From Alphaproteobacteria bacterium (GTDB lineage Bacteria > Pseudomonadota > Alphaproteobacteria > Rickettsiales > JABSSG01), in contig JAHZKS010000106.1 in the NCBI GenBank assembly GCA_022600235.1, positions 1 to 24,693 of the forward strand: a DNA stretch of 24,693 nucleotides. Direction: 5' to 3'. The notes beneath the pieces were generated by a model, which was given only the letters and a program-made list of their open reading frames with translations, had not been told where the DNA came from and ran no database searches. Positions within the stretch are counted from its first letter, which is position 1. Every line of letters starts with the position of its first letter. Of the stretch, positions 7,493 to 15,991 are shown piece by piece. A program made the position numbers and the translations under genes.

Positions 7493-8209
7493 ATGGACTT
7501 AGAAATTAGAAAAAAATTGGCTGCATGCTACCAAATTCTATCCAAACAGAAAATGGATGATCTAACGTATACACATCTTTCTGCAAGGTCATCTAAAGGA
7601 AACACATTTTTTATATACCCTTTTGGTTCTACTTTTGAAGAAGTAACAAAGGACTCACTATTAGAAGTCACGTTAGATGGACAAGTAATACATGGATCTG
7701 AAAAACAATATAATAAGACTGGCTATATTACACATAGTAACATATACAAATACAGAGAAGATATAAATGCGATTATGCATCTACACACCACCGCAGGTGT
7801 AGCTGTATCTGCAATGAAATTTGGTCTATTGCCAATAAGCCAATTTGCTTTGCACCTATATGAAAGAATAAGTTATCATAATTATAACTCTCTAATACTT
7901 GAGAACTCAGAACACGGGGATTCATTAGTACAAGATCTTGCAAAAAACAAAGTAATGATTCTACACAACCATGGCACCCTAACTTGTGGATCCACCATAG
8001 AAGAAGCTATGTTCTATACACATCATCTAGAACAAGCATGCAAGGTACAAGTACAAGCACTTAATGCAGGCTATGACAATCTTATTTTTCCTAGCAAAGA
8101 AACATGTAACAAAGCTGTCAAAGATTTGCTTTCCTTTGAGAAAAACTTAGGAGAAAGAGATTTTAACGCATTACTAAGAAACTTAGATAAGGTGCTTGAG
8201 AATTGTTAA
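7493..8209 (+). CDS. Class II aldolase/adducin family protein
   Basis: The 238-residue protein belongs to the zinc-dependent class II aldolase/adducin fold (fuculose-phosphate aldolase, ribulose-phosphate epimerase and relatives). Zinc ligands are visible as HLH at 96-98 and the histidine of HNHGT at 158-160. The N-terminal glycine/serine phosphate-binding loop appears as THLSARSSKGNTFFIYP, where enzymes usually have 'G.iSvR'. The sequence is closer to the 'adducin-like' subgroup found in Rickettsia than to sugar-phosphate aldolases, so the substrate is uncertain. Its stop codon overlaps the TTG start of the TauE/SafE gene, implying translational coupling. Confidence 0.8.
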   Translation: MDLEIRKKLAACYQILSKQKMDDLTYTHLSARSSKGNTFFIYPFGSTFEEVTKDSLLEVTLDGQVIHGSEKQYNKTGYITHSNIYKYREDINAIMHLHTTAGVAVSAMKFGLLPISQFALHLYERISYHNYNSLILENSEHGDSLVQDLAKNKVMILHNHGTLTCGSTIEEAMFYTHHLEQACKVQVQALNAGYDNLIFPSKETCNKAVKDLLSFEKNLGERDFNALLRNLDKVLENC

Positions 8210-8976
8210 TAGAAACGATAATACTAATACTTATAGGAATGGTTTCTGGAATGGTCCTCAGCATAATTGGAGCAGGATTTGGACTTATAGGAGTTCCATT
8301 GATGCTGTATTCCCTCCATATTCCTATACATGATGCCATACTTATCTCTATAGTATCCACAAGTATAGTGTGCTTGTTTCATATACTTAAAACTTTTAGA
8401 CATAAATTAATAGAATGGCAGTATGCTCTTCCTATATCTATTATTGGTCTATTTGTATCCCCAATGGGGGCAAAAACAAGTTTTGTATTAAACCAAAAAA
8501 TTCTTTCTTTAATTTATGGATCTTTAATGCTTTTATCTGCATATCTAATGTGGAGAAATATCAGAAAGCCACAAATAACGCACAGAGAGAAAATAGATAT
8601 TAAGAATTATAAATACATCATAATGATTCTACTAGCATTTGTTTCCAGCTTTATTGGCGGCATGACAGGAGTTGGAGGTGGAATATTAACTGTACCCTTC
8701 TTAGTTTTGTTTATGAATATTAGTATGAAATCTGCTGCTGCAACCACAATATTTATAATAGCTGTTTTTGCAGGATCAGGCGGCATAGCCCACCTCATGT
8801 TTAATGATAACTTTTTACTTACACATGCTTTGATATATACACTAGGTGGATTACTAGGAGTATTCCTAGGAGCTAAAATATCATTGCGTTTCTCAGAGAA
8901 AAAGCTCAAACATATTTTCTCTTTTATAGTATCTGCCGCAGGTACAATTATTATTATACAGAACTTAGTTAAATAA
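8203..8976 (+). CDS. TauE/SafE-family sulfite/organo-anion permease
   Basis: This is a 257-residue inner-membrane protein with two homologous halves, each opening with the family's glycine-rich helix: GMVLSIIGAGFGLIGVPLML (about 16-35) and GGMTGVGGGILTVPFLVLF (152-170). About eight helices are visible. Family members export sulfite, sulfoacetate or related anions, but many are unassigned. I accept the TTG start at 8203, overlapping the preceding gene's stop, because it supplies a complete first helix; the next in-frame ATG (residue 13) would cut into it. The 3' end overlaps the convergent dacB gene by 12 bases. Confidence 0.85.
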   Translation: MLIETIILILIGMVSGMVLSIIGAGFGLIGVPLMLYSLHIPIHDAILISIVSTSIVCLFHILKTFRHKLIEWQYALPISIIGLFVSPMGAKTSFVLNQKILSLIYGSLMLLSAYLMWRNIRKPQITHREKIDIKNYKYIIMILLAFVSSFIGGMTGVGGGILTVPFLVLFMNISMKSAAATTIFIIAVFAGSGGIAHLMFNDNFLLTHALIYTLGGLLGVFLGAKISLRFSEKKLKHIFSFIVSAAGTIIIIQNLVK

Positions 8977-10383
8977 AGTCAGCTCAATGATTTCATCTTC
9001 TAACTCCTTAGCATCTTGATAGCTAAGATTATGGTTATTAATCATAATAGCAAATGCATATTTCTTGCTTTTCCCATTCAGATAATATCCTGCTAAGCTC
9101 GATGTGTTTTTGAAACTACCACTTTTTGCATATATGCGATTACTATCTCTATGATTAATCTTTCTGTACCTGAGAGTACTATCGTCACCATATTGTGGCA
9201 TTGAGTTTATAAAATCTGTTCTAACTCTTTTTGAATTATATGCAGATCTAAGCAAATCCACTAGAATCTTCGGTGTAATCATATTATACCTAGATGCTCC
9301 TACTCCATCCTTGATTTTTGCATACCTGACATCTATCCCTTTGCTTCTTAAAAAATTTTTCATCATATTCTCACCACCCTCGTCACTACCTTGCTTACCA
9401 GTATACCTATGCCCCATATACTTAAATAAAGATGCAGATGCAATATTCATAGAATGATGCATTATTGGAACGAGCAAATCTTTTAATTCAGGAGAGTTAT
9501 GTATAGATAAAATCTTGATTTGTTTGGCTTTACCAAACTTAATTCTACCTTTCAAATTCACACCAACATCTTTAAGAACTTTTTTAAAATATTCTTTTGC
9601 CATCAGTCTGTTATCAGGAAGTGCAAAATTTAACCTAACAGGCTTTTTCAAATTATTAAACATGCAACCATATACTTCATAAGTATTATTTCCTAAATAC
9701 CTCGATTTATATGGACATTCTGATCTTCTTGGCCTGACAGTATCAACAGTGTTTTCAATACTCAACACATAAGGATTATTAATTTTCAAATTAGCTATAT
9801 TTCCAATTTTTTTATTTGGCCACATCTTAGCTTCGCTACAATTATCATCTATAATAATAGCACTATTCGGCGCAGCAAAACAGAAAGGAATATCATCCCA
9901 AGTTAACCCCCCTGCAGAAGTTCTATAATCATCGAACAGAGTATCATCTATTACAATATCTCCAGTAATGTTTGAAATATTTAGACCACGAATTATATCT
10001 ACAAGGTTTTTATAAGACAAAGAAGGGTCTCCATAGAACTTCACATACAAATTCCCATCTAACATTTTGTGTCTTGGATTAGCTTCTGAAGATAGAACAG
10101 TTTTGAATTTAAACTTTGAACCAAGAGTTTCCAGAGCAGCATAAGCAGTAAAGAGCTTTGTAGTGCTTGCTGGAACAAATCTTCTATCCTGATGAAAAGA
10201 AAATTTTACCTTACCAGTTTCTAAATCTTCTACATACACACCTATGTTTAGATCTTCTCCTGTTCTTTCTACTAAATCATGAAACTTTTTTTCTAGTAAT
10301 GAATTATTACTTGCTTGTGCATAGATATTAAAAAATAAAAACACTGAAATGAGAAAATATCTAGAAGCGCTTAAAATATTCAT
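8965..10383 (-). CDS. dacB: D-alanyl-D-alanine carboxypeptidase/endopeptidase (PBP4, S13 family)
   Basis: It trims or cleaves peptidoglycan cross-links in the periplasm. The 472-residue protein has a signal peptide (cleavage likely after YAQAS, residue 25) and the three penicillin-binding motifs: SxxK at 73-76 (STTK), SxN at 311-313 (SMN) and KTG-like KSG at 420-422. The S13 block DGVGASRYNMITP is at 359-371. The insertion between the first two motifs (about 90-300) is the size expected for class C PBP4. All catalytic residues are present, implying a peptidoglycan layer in this organism. It lies 16 bases downstream of the epimerase-like gene, on the same strand, so the two may be co-transcribed. 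Confidence 0.93.
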   Translation of the reverse strand: MNILSASRYFLISVFLFFNIYAQASNNSLLEKKFHDLVERTGEDLNIGVYVEDLETGKVKFSFHQDRRFVPASTTKLFTAYAALETLGSKFKFKTVLSSEANPRHKMLDGNLYVKFYGDPSLSYKNLVDIIRGLNISNITGDIVIDDTLFDDYRTSAGGLTWDDIPFCFAAPNSAIIIDDNCSEAKMWPNKKIGNIANLKINNPYVLSIENTVDTVRPRRSECPYKSRYLGNNTYEVYGCMFNNLKKPVRLNFALPDNRLMAKEYFKKVLKDVGVNLKGRIKFGKAKQIKILSIHNSPELKDLLVPIMHHSMNIASASLFKYMGHRYTGKQGSDEGGENMMKNFLRSKGIDVRYAKIKDGVGASRYNMITPKILVDLLRSAYNSKRVRTDFINSMPQYGDDSTLRYRKINHRDSNRIYAKSGSFKNTSSLAGYYLNGKSKKYAFAIMINNHNLSYQDAKELEDEIIELTLFN

Positions 10384-10399
10384 TATCTAAAACCTGATT

Positions 10400-11365
10400 T
10401 TAATTTATAGGGCTAATATCCATTATTCCATTATCTAGAAAACCTCTAGGAGAATAGTTAAAATCTTTAGTCGCATCTTTATGCGAAAACACAAAATCTT
10501 TTTCCATATTCAGAGCCACTTCTTTATGCACCACTTTACTTCGAACTAACTTACCCCCTATATCCATCAGAATGGGTAAGAACCTTGTACCTACAATTAT
10601 GGGGTAACGATCCAGTGTTTCGAATACTCTTTCTACCATTTTATAATATGTTAGACTCTCACCCCCAGACAAATTATAAGACTTATTAGCAGATTTAGAC
10701 CCACTATTTAAAAGAGATATAACGCTATTAGCTAAATCTTCTACATGCACAGGTTGCCTTAATCCAGAACCACTCTTGTATATTGGGAGCACCTTATATT
10801 TTTTGATGAATTTTACTATCGATGAAATATTAGAATCAATCCCAAATCCGTATATTAATGTAGGCCTTATTATATTAAATTTAAAACCTAATTTACTAGC
10901 ACTCTCTTCTATATATTTTTCTCCTTCATCAAAATTTTGTACTATATTTTTATAAAATTTACTTTTGCTAGAAGATTTTGTGAATTTTGATGTAGAACTA
11001 AAACAAATAATATGGTCTATTTTACCTAAAATCTCTTCATAATCTCTTATTTTATTTATAGGACCAGTGAATACTACTTTCTTCTTACCTTGAGAGAATA
11101 GATCTTTTAAGTCTTTCTTTTTTACCTGACGAAAAGACGAATGTGAGAATGACACTGCTCTCTTATGTTGCACAGCACAAACTTTAATTCCCAAAAACAA
11201 AGCAAGCCTTATAACTGCAACACCTACTTGCCCATAAGCGCCAAATATAATAATTTCATCAATTTCATTTTTCTTATTGTTAACCCACAAAGGACAATGA
11301 TGTTTATCATAATTTCTTAATAAATTCTCTATACGATGAAGAGATCTAGTTCTGAGTATTACCAA
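10400..11365 (-). CDS. NAD-dependent epimerase/dehydratase-like protein (extended SDR)
   Basis: The 321-residue protein has a Rossmann nucleotide-binding loop GAYGQVG (42-48) after a beta strand, a CFSSTSKF segment (121-128) that carries the SDR active-site serine region, RPTLIYGFG (167-175) and the substrate-domain phrase GLRQPVHVEDLA. These identify an extended short-chain dehydrogenase of the nucleotide-sugar epimerase group. The YxxxK catalytic pair is not seen at the expected place after SSTS, so it may bind NAD(P)H without classical chemistry, as the NDUFA9-like members do. The N-terminus has about 40 extra residues before the Rossmann strand; there is no other ATG until well inside the domain. 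Substrate unknown. Confidence 0.75.
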   Translation of the reverse strand: MVILRTRSLHRIENLLRNYDKHHCPLWVNNKKNEIDEIIIFGAYGQVGVAVIRLALFLGIKVCAVQHKRAVSFSHSSFRQVKKKDLKDLFSQGKKKVVFTGPINKIRDYEEILGKIDHIICFSSTSKFTKSSSKSKFYKNIVQNFDEGEKYIEESASKLGFKFNIIRPTLIYGFGIDSNISSIVKFIKKYKVLPIYKSGSGLRQPVHVEDLANSVISLLNSGSKSANKSYNLSGGESLTYYKMVERVFETLDRYPIIVGTRFLPILMDIGGKLVRSKVVHKEVALNMEKDFVFSHKDATKDFNYSPRGFLDNGIMDISPIN

Positions 11366-11430
11366 AATTATATTCCAAAATTATTTATTTATTGTTATTA
11401 TACGATCCTGATCTAATTTTACCAGCATAT

Positions 11431-11922
11431 ATGTCTCATATAGAAAAATTTAAAGAATGTATGCGCAATCTAACTACAGGAGTTACAATAGTTACCACTC
11501 AGTTAGATAATGGCCAAAGAGAGGGAGTTACCATAAACACAATATCTTCTCTTTCATTAGAGCCTCTTTTGGTAATGTTCGCTTTAAAAAAATCTTCCTT
11601 CTTCTCCAAGAACTTTTTGCAATGCAAACACTTCACAATGAATATACTGTCAGAAGGACAAGAGCATATCGCCAATGCATTTACGAGACAGAATGAATCA
11701 AAATGGGATAATCTGAAATTGTTAGATAATATGCAAACACATTCTCCTGGGATTGATGGTGCTATAGCATTGATTGAGTGCAAGAACTATAAAATATATG
11801 ACGGAGGAGATCACAATATTATTATAGGAGAAGTATTGAACACAGTTACACTAAAAAATAAAAAGCCATTAGTATATTTTCAAAGCAGATACATAAAAGT
11901 TATATCAGATGCAGATATTTAA
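11431..11922 (+). CDS. Flavin reductase family protein (FMN-binding split barrel)
   Basis: From the ATG at 11431 the protein is 163 residues. It contains FKECMRNLTTGVTIVTT (the conserved start of NADH:FMN oxidoreductases such as HpaC and RutF), GVTINTISSLSLEPLLVMFAL, FTMNILSEGQEHIANAF and DHNIIIGEVL, which together define the split-barrel flavin reductase domain. These enzymes supply reduced flavin to partner monooxygenases; no partner is visible here. The frame extends upstream to a TTG at 11392, but family members start close to 11431. The gene overlaps addB by 14 bases. It is divergent from the epimerase-like gene. Confidence 0.88.
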   Translation: MSHIEKFKECMRNLTTGVTIVTTQLDNGQREGVTINTISSLSLEPLLVMFALKKSSFFSKNFLQCKHFTMNILSEGQEHIANAFTRQNESKWDNLKLLDNMQTHSPGIDGAIALIECKNYKIYDGGDHNIIIGEVLNTVTLKNKKPLVYFQSRYIKVISDADI

Positions 11923-14710
11923 TATTTCTTCTAAAAAAAACTTTTTAGAAGAACTCATAGATGGAATAGAACAAAGAATCGACCATCGCCTTATAAGCGA
12001 TACTATAATACTTCTTCCTTCTCATAGAATATGTGCAGAACTAGAATATAAATTTAGTAAGAAACATTTTGGCAAAGACATTATTCCCCCCAAAATGATC
12101 TCAATAGGATCAATAGAGCAATTATTATCTTTCTCTGTGCTTGAGAAATTACCATTATTACCTAAACCAATTACAAATGCAGAAGCGAAATTCTTATTAT
12201 CTGGACTTCTAAGGAAAAAATACAAACTAAATAATGCAGACTCATTAAATATTGCATCTGATCTCTTCAGTCTTATATCTAGGTTTGATAAAGAAAACAT
12301 ACCTTTAAATAGTATAAACAAAATATTTATTGGAGACTTACCTTCACATATTGAAATAATTTTTGACTATTTAAAGTTAGTTTCAAATACTTGGCCAAAA
12401 TTGCTTAAAGAAAAAAATGTAACAACCACAATATCAAGACGAAATATCTTCTTAGAAACTTTAATAGAAAAATGGAACACACATCCACCCAAAAGCCCAA
12501 TTATAATAGCAGGATCTACAGGTACATTCCAAAGCACCAGGAAGCTTATAAGTAAAATATCTTCTTTAGAAAATGGATTTGTTATACTCCAAGGAGCAGA
12601 AAACATTGTACATTCTTCTATTGAAGAAACAGATCCATCTTTCCAGATATACTCATTAATAACGAGCTTAAATATTAATTCACAACAAATAGTTGCTTGG
12701 AACCAAGGTCTTACACAAACCAACAAAGATATTGCCCATCCATCTTTTATATTAGATTCATTTCTACAGAACAAAAATATTGCATACCTAGAATGTAGAA
12801 CTCCTCAAGAAGAATCAAAAATAGTTGCAATAAAAACAAGAGAATTACTCAATCTTGGAATCAATAATATAGGTATAATAACTAATGATAAATGTTTACG
12901 AGCACGCATAGAAGAAGACCTTAGACTATGGAATATCAATTTTGAATCCAGCGATGGAATAAACTTCAAAAATACAAAACAATACTCTCTAATCAAATCA
13001 ATTATTGATATCTATACTACACAATATTCTCCTCTCTCTTTATTGAATTTACTTCATCATGATTTTGTATTTCTAAGATTGGAGAAAATAGATTTATATA
13101 AAATAGCATATGATCTTGAAATAAAATATTTAAGAGGAATAAAGAAATACCGAAACATCATAAACCTCATAAACATAGTAAAAAGCAAAGGAGATAATCA
13201 CATCTCTTCTGCATTGGAAACTTTATATAATGAATTCAAACCTTTACACAACATATTAAAAGAGAAATACGCAACTCCTAAAAATATACTCGCCACTATA
13301 AAGAATATTGCAGAAAAAATTTCTTCAAACTCAATAAATACAACTGAAATATGGCATGGTGAAGTTGGAACAAAAGCATACGATATTATCACTTCATGCT
13401 TAAATATTCTCCCAAGCACAAAGATACATATAAATGACTTTGAAGAGATTCTGCAGCAAGCTGTATCAGACCAAAGCATTTTATATTCCTTCCCTACCAA
13501 ATCAAAAGTTAGACTACTTTCGCCTATAGATAGCAGACTAATAAACTTTGATCATATTATTCTTTCAGGTCTTAATGAAAAGAGTTGGCCTGGATCTCCA
13601 GAGATTGACCCATGGGTTAGTTCTTTATTTTATCAGAATATTGGCATACCAGATCACAGAGTAAAAATAGGACAATCTGCAAACGACTTCTTTTTATTAC
13701 TAGCGCAGCATAATCAAATATTAATAACTAGATCAGAACAGGTTGATGGCTCACCTCAAGTTGCTTCAAGATGGATAACAAATATTGAGATAGAAGCGCA
13801 GAAGCTTGGAATATTGAATCAAATCAAAACAGATGGATTATACTTAAGAGATTGGGCTGACACTCTTATTACCCCAGAGTATTTCTTAGAATATCAGATA
13901 GAGCCCCCAAAACCTCCTTTAAGTGTGAGACCAAAAAAACTATCAGTCACTCAAGTAGAAAAATTAATGCGCGATCCATATAGCATATATGCATCAAAAA
14001 TACTAAAACTCAAACCACTGGAACCACTAGATAAAAAACCAAATCAGCTTGAATTTGGGAATCTGATACATGAAATCATAGATACATTCAATAAACAGTT
14101 CAGTGAGACCCAAGAAGATAATTATTATGAAAAATTTACCGAGATAGTAGAAAAGAAATTAGAATTTTTAGAACTGAACCCCGTAATACATAAAATATGG
14201 ATTCCTAGGATAAATAAAATTGTTCAATATTTATCTAAATACGAATCTTCTTCTAGATCACAACACAAAATAAATAGTGAAGTACCCAAAGAAATTGAGA
14301 TTATAAAAGAATTCTCATTAACTGCAAAAATTGATCGCATAGAGACCCAGATTTCTGGTATTGATTCTGTAGTAGCAGATTTCAAAACAGGATCTATACC
14401 AACTCAAGAGGATATTAAAAAGGGTTTCTCTCCTCAACTCACTCTCAGTGCTTTTTTAGTGGAATCAAATGATTCAACTCAAAAAGTTGTAGAAATGGTT
14501 TATATACAGCTTTCTTCAGGCAAAAAACTCGGGCAAATAGCTAAACTTAAAGGAGACAAAAGAAAGCTCATAGAAGCAGCACAAAGGGGCATACTCAAGA
14601 TAGCAGAAAAATATGCAGACCCAAATTCTTCATACTTAATATGCCCTCTCCCTAATAAAGCACCTATTTATAATGAATTTGAGCATCTTGAAAGGATTGA
14701 TGAGTTATAA
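11909..14710 (+). CDS. addB: Double-strand break repair protein AddB, alphaproteobacterial type
   Basis: AddB is the nuclease-bearing partner of the AddA helicase in the RecBCD-equivalent complex that resects DNA ends for RecA. The 933-residue protein has an inactivated helicase-like N-terminal half (the phrase IIAGSTGTFQSTRKLI replaces a Walker A loop, as in other alphaproteobacterial AddB) and a C-terminal PD-(D/E)XK domain. That domain starts LSVTQVEKLMRDPYSIYA (about 680) and has His721 in FGNLIHE, Asp824 and Lys826 in DFKTG, then GFSPQLTLSAFL. The nuclease residues are intact. The length is slightly below the roughly 1000 residues usual for this group. No addA is present in this window. 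The start ATG lies inside the flavin reductase gene. Confidence 0.88.
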   Translation: MQIFNISSKKNFLEELIDGIEQRIDHRLISDTIILLPSHRICAELEYKFSKKHFGKDIIPPKMISIGSIEQLLSFSVLEKLPLLPKPITNAEAKFLLSGLLRKKYKLNNADSLNIASDLFSLISRFDKENIPLNSINKIFIGDLPSHIEIIFDYLKLVSNTWPKLLKEKNVTTTISRRNIFLETLIEKWNTHPPKSPIIIAGSTGTFQSTRKLISKISSLENGFVILQGAENIVHSSIEETDPSFQIYSLITSLNINSQQIVAWNQGLTQTNKDIAHPSFILDSFLQNKNIAYLECRTPQEESKIVAIKTRELLNLGINNIGIITNDKCLRARIEEDLRLWNINFESSDGINFKNTKQYSLIKSIIDIYTTQYSPLSLLNLLHHDFVFLRLEKIDLYKIAYDLEIKYLRGIKKYRNIINLINIVKSKGDNHISSALETLYNEFKPLHNILKEKYATPKNILATIKNIAEKISSNSINTTEIWHGEVGTKAYDIITSCLNILPSTKIHINDFEEILQQAVSDQSILYSFPTKSKVRLLSPIDSRLINFDHIILSGLNEKSWPGSPEIDPWVSSLFYQNIGIPDHRVKIGQSANDFFLLLAQHNQILITRSEQVDGSPQVASRWITNIEIEAQKLGILNQIKTDGLYLRDWADTLITPEYFLEYQIEPPKPPLSVRPKKLSVTQVEKLMRDPYSIYASKILKLKPLEPLDKKPNQLEFGNLIHEIIDTFNKQFSETQEDNYYEKFTEIVEKKLEFLELNPVIHKIWIPRINKIVQYLSKYESSSRSQHKINSEVPKEIEIIKEFSLTAKIDRIETQISGIDSVVADFKTGSIPTQEDIKKGFSPQLTLSAFLVESNDSTQKVVEMVYIQLSSGKKLGQIAKLKGDKRKLIEAAQRGILKIAEKYADPNSSYLICPLPNKAPIYNEFEHLERIDEL

Positions 14711-14713
14711 AAA

Positions 14714-14833
14714 CTAATCTTTTTTCAATTTGATAATCAATTTATCATGCTCATTTATTTCATACCATAGAGCGTTTAATACAGAAAACACACATACTAA
14801 ACTTACCCCTAAAGCCCAAGAAAAATACCACAT
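14714..14833 (-). CDS. cydX: Cytochrome bd oxidase small subunit CydX
   Basis: Translating the minus strand from an ATG at 14833 gives a 39-residue single-helix protein that begins MWYFSWALGV and continues VLNALWYE, matching the CydX/CbdX consensus (MWYF.WiLG, then a small-residue helix, then lW.E). CydX binds CydA in the membrane and stabilises the haem b595/d site. The gene starts nine bases after cydB, in the same position as in the enterobacterial cydABX operon. It is too short for usual ORF cut-offs. Its tail is basic and Lys-rich (KLIIKLKKD). It ends convergent with addB, three bases away. Confidence 0.9.
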   Translation of the reverse strand: MWYFSWALGVSLVCVFSVLNALWYEINEHDKLIIKLKKD

Positions 14834-14842
14834 AATATTACC

Positions 14843-15991
14843 CTAATATAACTCTTTACTACGTTTCTTAATATCGTCTTCTGTTACCTTGCCAAACATC
14901 ACTTTGTACGCAAATGATACATAGAATAAAACAATTGGCATGAATACAACTACCATTCCTAGCATAACAGCTAGCGCCTTATAACTACTAGATGAGTCCC
15001 ATATTGTAAGAGAAGAATTATAATCCATAGATGAAGGCACAATAAATGGAAACATCGATAATCCAACTGTAGACATTATAGATATGATCGAAACAGAGCT
15101 GAAAATGAAGGTGTATTTTGATTTCTTTCTATGAGAAAAGATAGATACAAATACACAAGAAATTATAGCAAGACTTGGAGCAAGTTTAATCCAAGGAAAT
15201 TTTATATAGTTTAATAACCACGCCCCTTCTTCGTATGCAACAATTTTATTCATTGGGTTTGAGTCAAGTTCTGTTCCCACTAGTTTTGTAATATGATATC
15301 CTCCCATATCCTTCAAAAGATAACCACCTATGAGAAACCCAACAATTGTTAGCAACGGCATAAACATAGCAACTTTTCTGCTACGCTTAAAAACCTTTGC
15401 ATCTGTTTTCATCATTAGAAATGATGCACCTTGTGTTGATATAATCGATAATCCTAAAACACCACATAACAAAGCAAATGGAGATAGCAACTCAAAAAAG
15501 TTGACTTGATTTTGTATCACCATAAATTCATCAAAAGAAAAGTTGATACCTTCAATTAAGTTACCAATAGCTATACCAAATATTAAAGTTGGTATAAAAC
15601 CACCAATAAATATTGCAGAATCCCATGCATTACGCCATTTCGCATTATCTATTTTATTTCTATAGTCAAAACCTACTGGTCTTAGTATCAAAGCTATCAA
15701 AACCATCAGTAATGCAAAATACATTGTAGAGAATACTACAGAATAAACAAATGGCCATGCTGCAAAGATTGCACCTCCACCTAGTATAAACCACACTTGA
15801 TTACTCTCCCAAGTAGGACCTATAGAATTAATCAGAATTCTTTTTTCAGTGTTTTTCTTTGAAACAAAAGGAAGCAACATTCCACATCCCAAATCTATTC
15901 CTCCCAAAACACCAAAACCTATCAGAAGAAAACCTAATAGCCCCCACCATATAATCCTCAGCATTTCATAGTCAATCAACATAATGCTCAT
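14843..15991 (-). CDS. cydB: Cytochrome bd ubiquinol oxidase subunit II
   Basis: CydB is the second large subunit of the bd-type quinol oxidase, which reduces oxygen to water with high affinity. The 382-residue, roughly nine-helix protein matches E. coli CydB closely at the N-terminus (DYEMLRIIWW, GFGVLGGIDLGCGMLLPF, ILINSIGPTWESNQVWF, FAAWPFVYSVVF and RPVGFDYRNK). The ATG at 15991 overlaps the cydA TGA (ATGA). A second ATG three codons on (15982) aligns better with the E. coli start and sits at a better distance from GAGG, so either is possible. It is the third gene of the leftward cyd cluster. Confidence 0.96.
   Translation of the reverse strand: MSIMLIDYEMLRIIWWGLLGFLLIGFGVLGGIDLGCGMLLPFVSKKNTEKRILINSIGPTWESNQVWFILGGGAIFAAWPFVYSVVFSTMYFALLMVLIALILRPVGFDYRNKIDNAKWRNAWDSAIFIGGFIPTLIFGIAIGNLIEGINFSFDEFMVIQNQVNFFELLSPFALLCGVLGLSIISTQGASFLMMKTDAKVFKRSRKVAMFMPLLTIVGFLIGGYLLKDMGGYHITKLVGTELDSNPMNKIVAYEEGAWLLNYIKFPWIKLAPSLAIISCVFVSIFSHRKKSKYTFIFSSVSIISIMSTVGLSMFPFIVPSSMDYNSSLTIWDSSSSYKALAVMLGMVVVFMPIVLFYVSFAYKVMFGKVTEDDIKKRSKELY

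Noticed and set aside
11392..11430. TTG start of the flavin reductase
   Set aside because: It adds 13 residues that are not family-like; the ATG at 11431 matches the normal position relative to the TTGVTIVTT motif.
12022..13500. Several 60-135 residue frames antisense to addB
   Set aside because: They are shadows of a strongly supported gene, with no family-like motif or ribosome-binding site.
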